This document shows, piece after piece, positions 5,947-8,266 of a DNA stretch of 8,266 bases. The notes beneath the pieces were generated by a model. That model was not told where the DNA came from. It searched no databases and saw nothing but the letters and a program-made list of their open reading frames with translations. Origin of the DNA: Sphingomonas sp. (GTDB taxonomy: Bacteria; Pseudomonadota; Alphaproteobacteria; Sphingomonadales; Sphingomonadaceae); assembly GCA_003248865.1 (NCBI GenBank), contig QFPK01000046.1, positions 1-8,266 on the forward strand. The letters are read 5' to 3'. The first letter of the stretch is position 1. Each line of letters starts with the position of its first letter. The position numbers were made by a program, and so were the translations under genes.

Positions 5947-6143
5947 CAGCCGCGCTTCCGCCGGTCGGTGATGGCATCGCCGGGGACCGTCACGCCATAA
6001 GCTTTGAGCGCGCGGAGCACGACCATGCGGATCGGCTCGCGGCTGTCGAGCGCGCGTTGCCCAAGGTCGCGCTTTGTGATGGCCGGAACCTGGATTTGAA
6101 GATGCTCATCATCCCCCTTTCCATCCGCGTCTCCATATTTCAT
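5946..6143 (-). CDS. Small ribbon-helix-helix-like protein
   Basis: Short protein of 65 residues from the chosen start. HLQIQVPAITKRDLG (14-28) followed by SREPIRMVVLRALKAYGV (34-51) has the beta strand, helix, helix order of ribbon-helix-helix DNA-binding proteins, where the strand pairs in a dimer and touches DNA. The basic tail RRKRG is also consistent with DNA contact. It is the first gene of the minus operon and its stop overlaps the MazG-like start as TGATG. An upstream ATG at 6167 would add eight residues, but it lies before the predicted -10 box at 6155-6160; starting at 6143 agrees with the promoter and implies a very short leader. Both ATGs lie inside copies of TTTCATGAAA. If it is a repressor, that repeat is a natural autoregulatory site. 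The fold is inferred from pattern only. Confidence 0.58.
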   Translation of the reverse strand: MKYGDADGKGDDEHLQIQVPAITKRDLGQRALDSREPIRMVVLRALKAYGVTVPGDAITDRRKRG

Positions 6144-6177
6144 GAAACCATGTAATCGTATTTTCATGAAATATGGA
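6132..6177. repeat. Perfect 16-bp inverted repeat, probable double operator
   Basis: TCCATATTTCATGAAA at 6132-6147 is repeated in perfect inverted form at 6162-6177, with 14 bases between. Each arm itself contains the complete palindrome TTTCATGAAA (6138-6147 and 6162-6171), so a dimeric protein could bind each arm; the two centres are 24 bases apart. The region is AT-rich against a GC-rich background and lies over the predicted promoter of the minus operon. It looks like a tandem operator for an autoregulator, perhaps the ribbon-helix-helix-like protein just downstream, or the XRE protein of the other operon. Confidence 0.85.
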
Positions 6178-6183
6178 AGTGAA
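6155..6183 (-). promoter_or_regulatory. Probable promoter of the minus-strand operon
   Basis: Read on the minus strand, TTCACT (6183-6178) and TACGAT (6160-6155) are separated by exactly 17 bases. One arm of the inverted repeat fills the spacer, and the other would cover the start of transcription around 6148. A repressor bound to either arm would therefore exclude RNA polymerase. Both boxes match the sigma70 consensus at four of six bases. This placement decides in favour of the ATG at 6143 for the first gene. Confidence 0.45.
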
Positions 6184-6380
6184 TTTGCAAATTTTGGCCG
6201 TTAGAGTTCAGCGCCTCGTCAGCATTGCTGAGCTGCTGCCAACAATCTTCTAATTCGGCGAAAATGAGACGTTCAGGCAATTTGCCGTGGGGCCGGGAAA
6301 CGAAAATCCACTCCAACCGGTGCTGATCCATCACCTTTAACGGCTGCTCGGTCAGCACGTCCCGGTCAGGCTAACGGTGT

Positions 6381-6542
6381 TCAATGCGGCTCTTCCGGAG
6401 CCTGGGTCTCTTTCGCGATGTGCTCTTCATGGAGTTCGCGAGCCATCTGACGCCCGAGAAGGCGAGCCAACCGGATGATCGCGGCATCCGCTGCGGGAGA
6501 GATATCCGGTTTGTCGGCCGGATGGCGCGACTTGCTTTTCAT
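6381..6542 (-). CDS. Small hypothetical protein of 53 residues
   Basis: A short minus-strand ORF starting MKSKSRHPADKPDISPAA and continuing with a helix AAIIRLARLLGRQMARELHEEHIAKE and a Glu/Pro-rich tail. The clean amphipathic Arg/Leu-rich helix and the natural 'MKSKS' start suggest a real small protein, not a chance frame. The same frame extends 33 codons further upstream, but that extension is Ser/Pro/Arg-rich and looks non-coding. No strong ribosome binding site precedes the start. I have the impression that short proteins of this type lie upstream of serine recombinases in sphingomonads, but I cannot confirm that here. Function unknown; a recombination accessory role is possible. Confidence 0.45.
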   Translation of the reverse strand: MKSKSRHPADKPDISPAADAAIIRLARLLGRQMARELHEEHIAKETQAPEEPH

Positions 6543-6684
6543 GGCTGCGTAACCGCTCGACCCGCGAAATAGGTCGGTATCGGGACAAGGAACGGACCGA
6601 CTTGAAGTGGAGAAAGAGTGGTGGGGAGGCCGAAATCGCACGAGCGGGCTGTTTCGTCGGAGCGGACAAGAGCAGCTGAAGGTT

Positions 6685-6711
6685 TTGCCACATCGTCATC
6701 CGTGCTATTCT
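6685..6711 (+). promoter_or_regulatory. Possible promoter of the membrane protein gene
   Basis: TTGCCA at 6685-6690 matches the -35 consensus at five of six bases and TATTCT at 6706-6711 matches the -10 consensus at four of six, but the spacer is only 15 bases, which is short. The gene starts at 6734, giving a short leader that contains GGAAAGG. No other good candidate is seen in 6543-6733, which otherwise seems empty. Confidence 0.28.
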
Positions 6712-6733
6712 TCTTTCCGGAAAGGCTCTGCTC

Positions 6734-7132
6734 ATGCAGGAATTTACCGAACCTGATCAGATGGACGAGGCAGCCCCGCAAGCGCCGTCTCCGCGCGCTG
6801 CGGATTGGTTCTGGCGCCCATGGTATGCGAAAGTCACCTGGGCGTTGACGCTGCTCTACTGGATCGGCCTCGAGGGTATGCTTGCGGTGCCTTTCGACCG
6901 GTTGAACATCTATCTGGTCAACACAATGGTCCTGTTGATCTTCGTCTTTAATCCGATCTCTGTCGTTGCGGTCCTCGGATATGGCTTCCTCAAGGCCAAG
7001 GTCGCCTGCGGAGAGTGGATCATTACGCCAGGACCGCCCCCGGAAAGACCAATTATTGATCCCTACACCGATCCGTTCGACTCGCGCTCGGGCGACATCC
7101 ATCTGCGACACATAGGAGTGATCCAGGATTGA
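6734..7132 (+). CDS. Small two-helix inner-membrane protein beside traG
   Basis: A 132-residue protein with an acidic, Pro-rich N-terminal tail (residues 1-25), an aromatic stretch WFWRPWYAK, and two hydrophobic segments at about 32-51 and 61-86 (YLVNTMVLLIFVFNPISVVA and on). The C-terminal 45 residues are hydrophilic, with a Pro-rich stretch PGPPPERP. It has no signal peptide and should sit in the inner membrane with both tails on the cytoplasmic side. GGAAAGG precedes the ATG by nine bases. It converges on traG, with only two bases between the two stop codons. I do not recognise the family. In F and SXT/R391 systems the gene next to traG encodes a small inner-membrane entry-exclusion protein (TraS, Eex) that meets the TraG C-terminus of the donor; position, size and topology fit that idea, but there is no motif evidence. 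Confidence 0.72.
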   Translation: MQEFTEPDQMDEAAPQAPSPRAADWFWRPWYAKVTWALTLLYWIGLEGMLAVPFDRLNIYLVNTMVLLIFVFNPISVVAVLGYGFLKAKVACGEWIITPGPPPERPIIDPYTDPFDSRSGDIHLRHIGVIQD

Positions 7133-7134
7133 CA

Positions 7135-8266
7135 TCATGGATCCCGACGCTCCTTGAAGCTTGAATCCCCGTCAGCCATTCCATTGTCGCGGTCGAACAA
7201 TAGCCGACCGGTACCAAGGATCGACGATTGCTCCATCGATGTGATCGGACCCGTGACATCGAAGGTGCCACGCCCAGCATCGGCCTGCTTCAGATACCGG
7301 TTGCGCAGACCATCATTGCCAAGCACACGTTCGCTGAGTTCTTGGGCAAAAGTCTCCTCGGGACGACCGGAGCGTGCGGCTGCTTTCTCGGCAGCCGCGA
7401 TAGCATCCCGCACATCATAGTTCACCACGTCGATGGAAGAGCGAGCCGAGACCGCCGCTACTCCTCGATCGACAATGTCGGCGTTCAACCTACCGCTCAG
7501 CGAGCCTGTGGCGCTGCTTTTGCCGCCACCTTTTTCTTCGCCGCCCTTGTCGCCGGAACCAACTCCGCGCGAGGCTGAAGCCGTGAGATCGCCGGAGATG
7601 CTCTGACTGTCCGCGGTTGAGTGCTCCGCCGACCGTGAAAGCGACCTCTGCCATCCGGTCTGCACCATGATCGCCGTGACATCGCGCTCCAGCGTATCGG
7701 CAACCTGCGGCTTGAGCCGCCAGTTGCCGCGCCGATCCATCTCGAACCCACCGCGAAGCCATCTGGCCATGGCGGCCTGACCTTCCTTGCCGCTGCCAAG
7801 AAAATGCTCGATCGTATCGGGACCCGCCTGCTTGCCGGCTTCGAACCGCGTGCTGGTGTCGTTGCGCGCCGACTGGCTGAACCCGGTGCTGCTGGAAACG
7901 AGCAGATCATTGTGCGCAAAGCTGAGCCGCGCGTGCCCGCCATTGGCGATTGCACCGAGCTGGCCCTCGTTGATGAGGCCGCCGCGCCACATCTGCGCCG
8001 CAAGCTCCGGTGTCAGGTTGAGGCTGACATCGCCATTCTGGCTCATCGCGATCTGTCGCTTGGACATCTCGACGCCATGCTCGCGCAGAAGCGCCTGCGT
8101 ACGGGTGAGACGCTCCTTGTCGACGATCCCGGTCAGCCGCTCGTTGCGGGCACGGTCGGCGATCCCCTCCGCGCCGCCTTCGGCCATATCGACCTGGTTG
8201 CCGGCCGTGCCGGCGAGCGCGCGGATAAAGGAATCGAGCCGCGCGGCCTCACGAACCGATACGCCC
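7135..8266 (-). CDS. traG: Conjugative transfer protein TraG, C-terminal part (runs off right edge)
   Basis: The frame is open from the right edge to a TGA at 7137-7135, giving about 376 residues of a longer protein. The content is that of the C-terminal periplasmic part of F-type TraG, the mating-pair stabilisation protein: long hydrophilic helices, a Ser/Gln-rich stretch around SLSRSAEHSTADSQSISGDL, a disordered Gly/Lys/Ser segment (GSGDKGGEEKGGGKSS), then RSSIDVVNYDVRDAIAAAEKAAARSGRPEETFAQELSERVLG in helical form (given here only as a landmark: it begins near 7470 and ends near 7310). No transmembrane segment is visible in this part, as expected, because TraG has its membrane helices at the N-terminus, beyond the window. 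It shows that a type F conjugation region lies to the right and that the cargo begins just past its end. The name is a family-level call from composition and layout. Confidence 0.72.
   Translation of the reverse strand, partial: GVSVREAARLDSFIRALAGTAGNQVDMAEGGAEGIADRARNERLTGIVDKERLTRTQALLREHGVEMSKRQIAMSQNGDVSLNLTPELAAQMWRGGLINEGQLGAIANGGHARLSFAHNDLLVSSSTGFSQSARNDTSTRFEAGKQAGPDTIEHFLGSGKEGQAAMARWLRGGFEMDRRGNWRLKPQVADTLERDVTAIMVQTGWQRSLSRSAEHSTADSQSISGDLTASASRGVGSGDKGGEEKGGGKSSATGSLSGRLNADIVDRGVAAVSARSSIDVVNYDVRDAIAAAEKAAARSGRPEETFAQELSERVLGNDGLRNRYLKQADAGRGTFDVTGPITSMEQSSILGTGRLLFDRDNGMADGDSSFKERRDP

Noticed and set aside
6164..6358. Minus-strand ORF of 64 residues ending in the inverted repeat, with an ATGA overlap to the next possible start
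   Set aside because: It needs a GTG start without a ribosome binding site, has no recognisable domain, and runs over the predicted promoter. It could still be the remnant of a small gene.
1..8266. CRISPR array, tRNA, rRNA or insertion-sequence ends
   Set aside because: No spaced direct repeats, no cloverleaf-like or rRNA sequence, and no transposase or terminal inverted repeats were seen.

Overview
The window looks like accessory cargo on a conjugative plasmid or integrative conjugative element of a GC-rich alphaproteobacterium, probably a sphingomonad. The sequence support is high GC, the F-type TraG end at the right edge, and general protein style. No rRNA, tRNA or other taxonomic marker is present, so the lineage is an inference.

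Layout. Positions 1-559 (minus) hold the N-terminal part of a large serine recombinase that runs off the left edge. Positions 560-952 contain no convincing gene, but a promoter with an operator-like palindrome ends this gap. Positions 953-4118 (plus) are a tight five-gene operon: an acyl-carrier-protein-like protein, an XRE repressor, an ImmA/IrrE zinc peptidase with a C-terminal chagasin-like domain, a papain-fold cysteine peptidase without prodomain or signal peptide, and a divergent thymidylate-synthase-like enzyme. Positions 4082-6143 (minus) are a second, converging operon: a small ribbon-helix-helix-like protein, a MazG-type nucleotide pyrophosphohydrolase with a second degenerate MazG-like half and an unidentified C-terminal domain, and a uracil-DNA-glycosylase-like protein. 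The two operons overlap tail to tail by 37 bp. A 16-bp inverted repeat sits on the promoter of the second operon. Positions 6381-7132 hold a 53-residue minus-strand ORF and a plus-strand two-helix membrane protein. Positions 7135-8266 (minus) are the C-terminal part of conjugation protein TraG.

How the genes may work together. The plus operon combines a repressor/ImmA-type peptidase switch with a cytoplasmic papain-like protease, and the ImmA/IrrE protein carries what looks like a cysteine-protease inhibitor domain. This suggests a protease kept silent by its neighbour and released by a trigger. The TS-like enzyme that closes this operon, together with the MazG-like and UDG-like enzymes of the facing operon, forms a nucleotide-chemistry set: make or change a pyrimidine, remove a noncanonical NTP, remove a noncanonical base. 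I do not recognise the whole as a named system. A phage- or plasmid-conflict role, or a nucleotide sanitation role, is inference. The TraG end and the adjacent membrane protein place the cargo beside a tra region, and the membrane protein is a reasonable candidate for an entry-exclusion protein.
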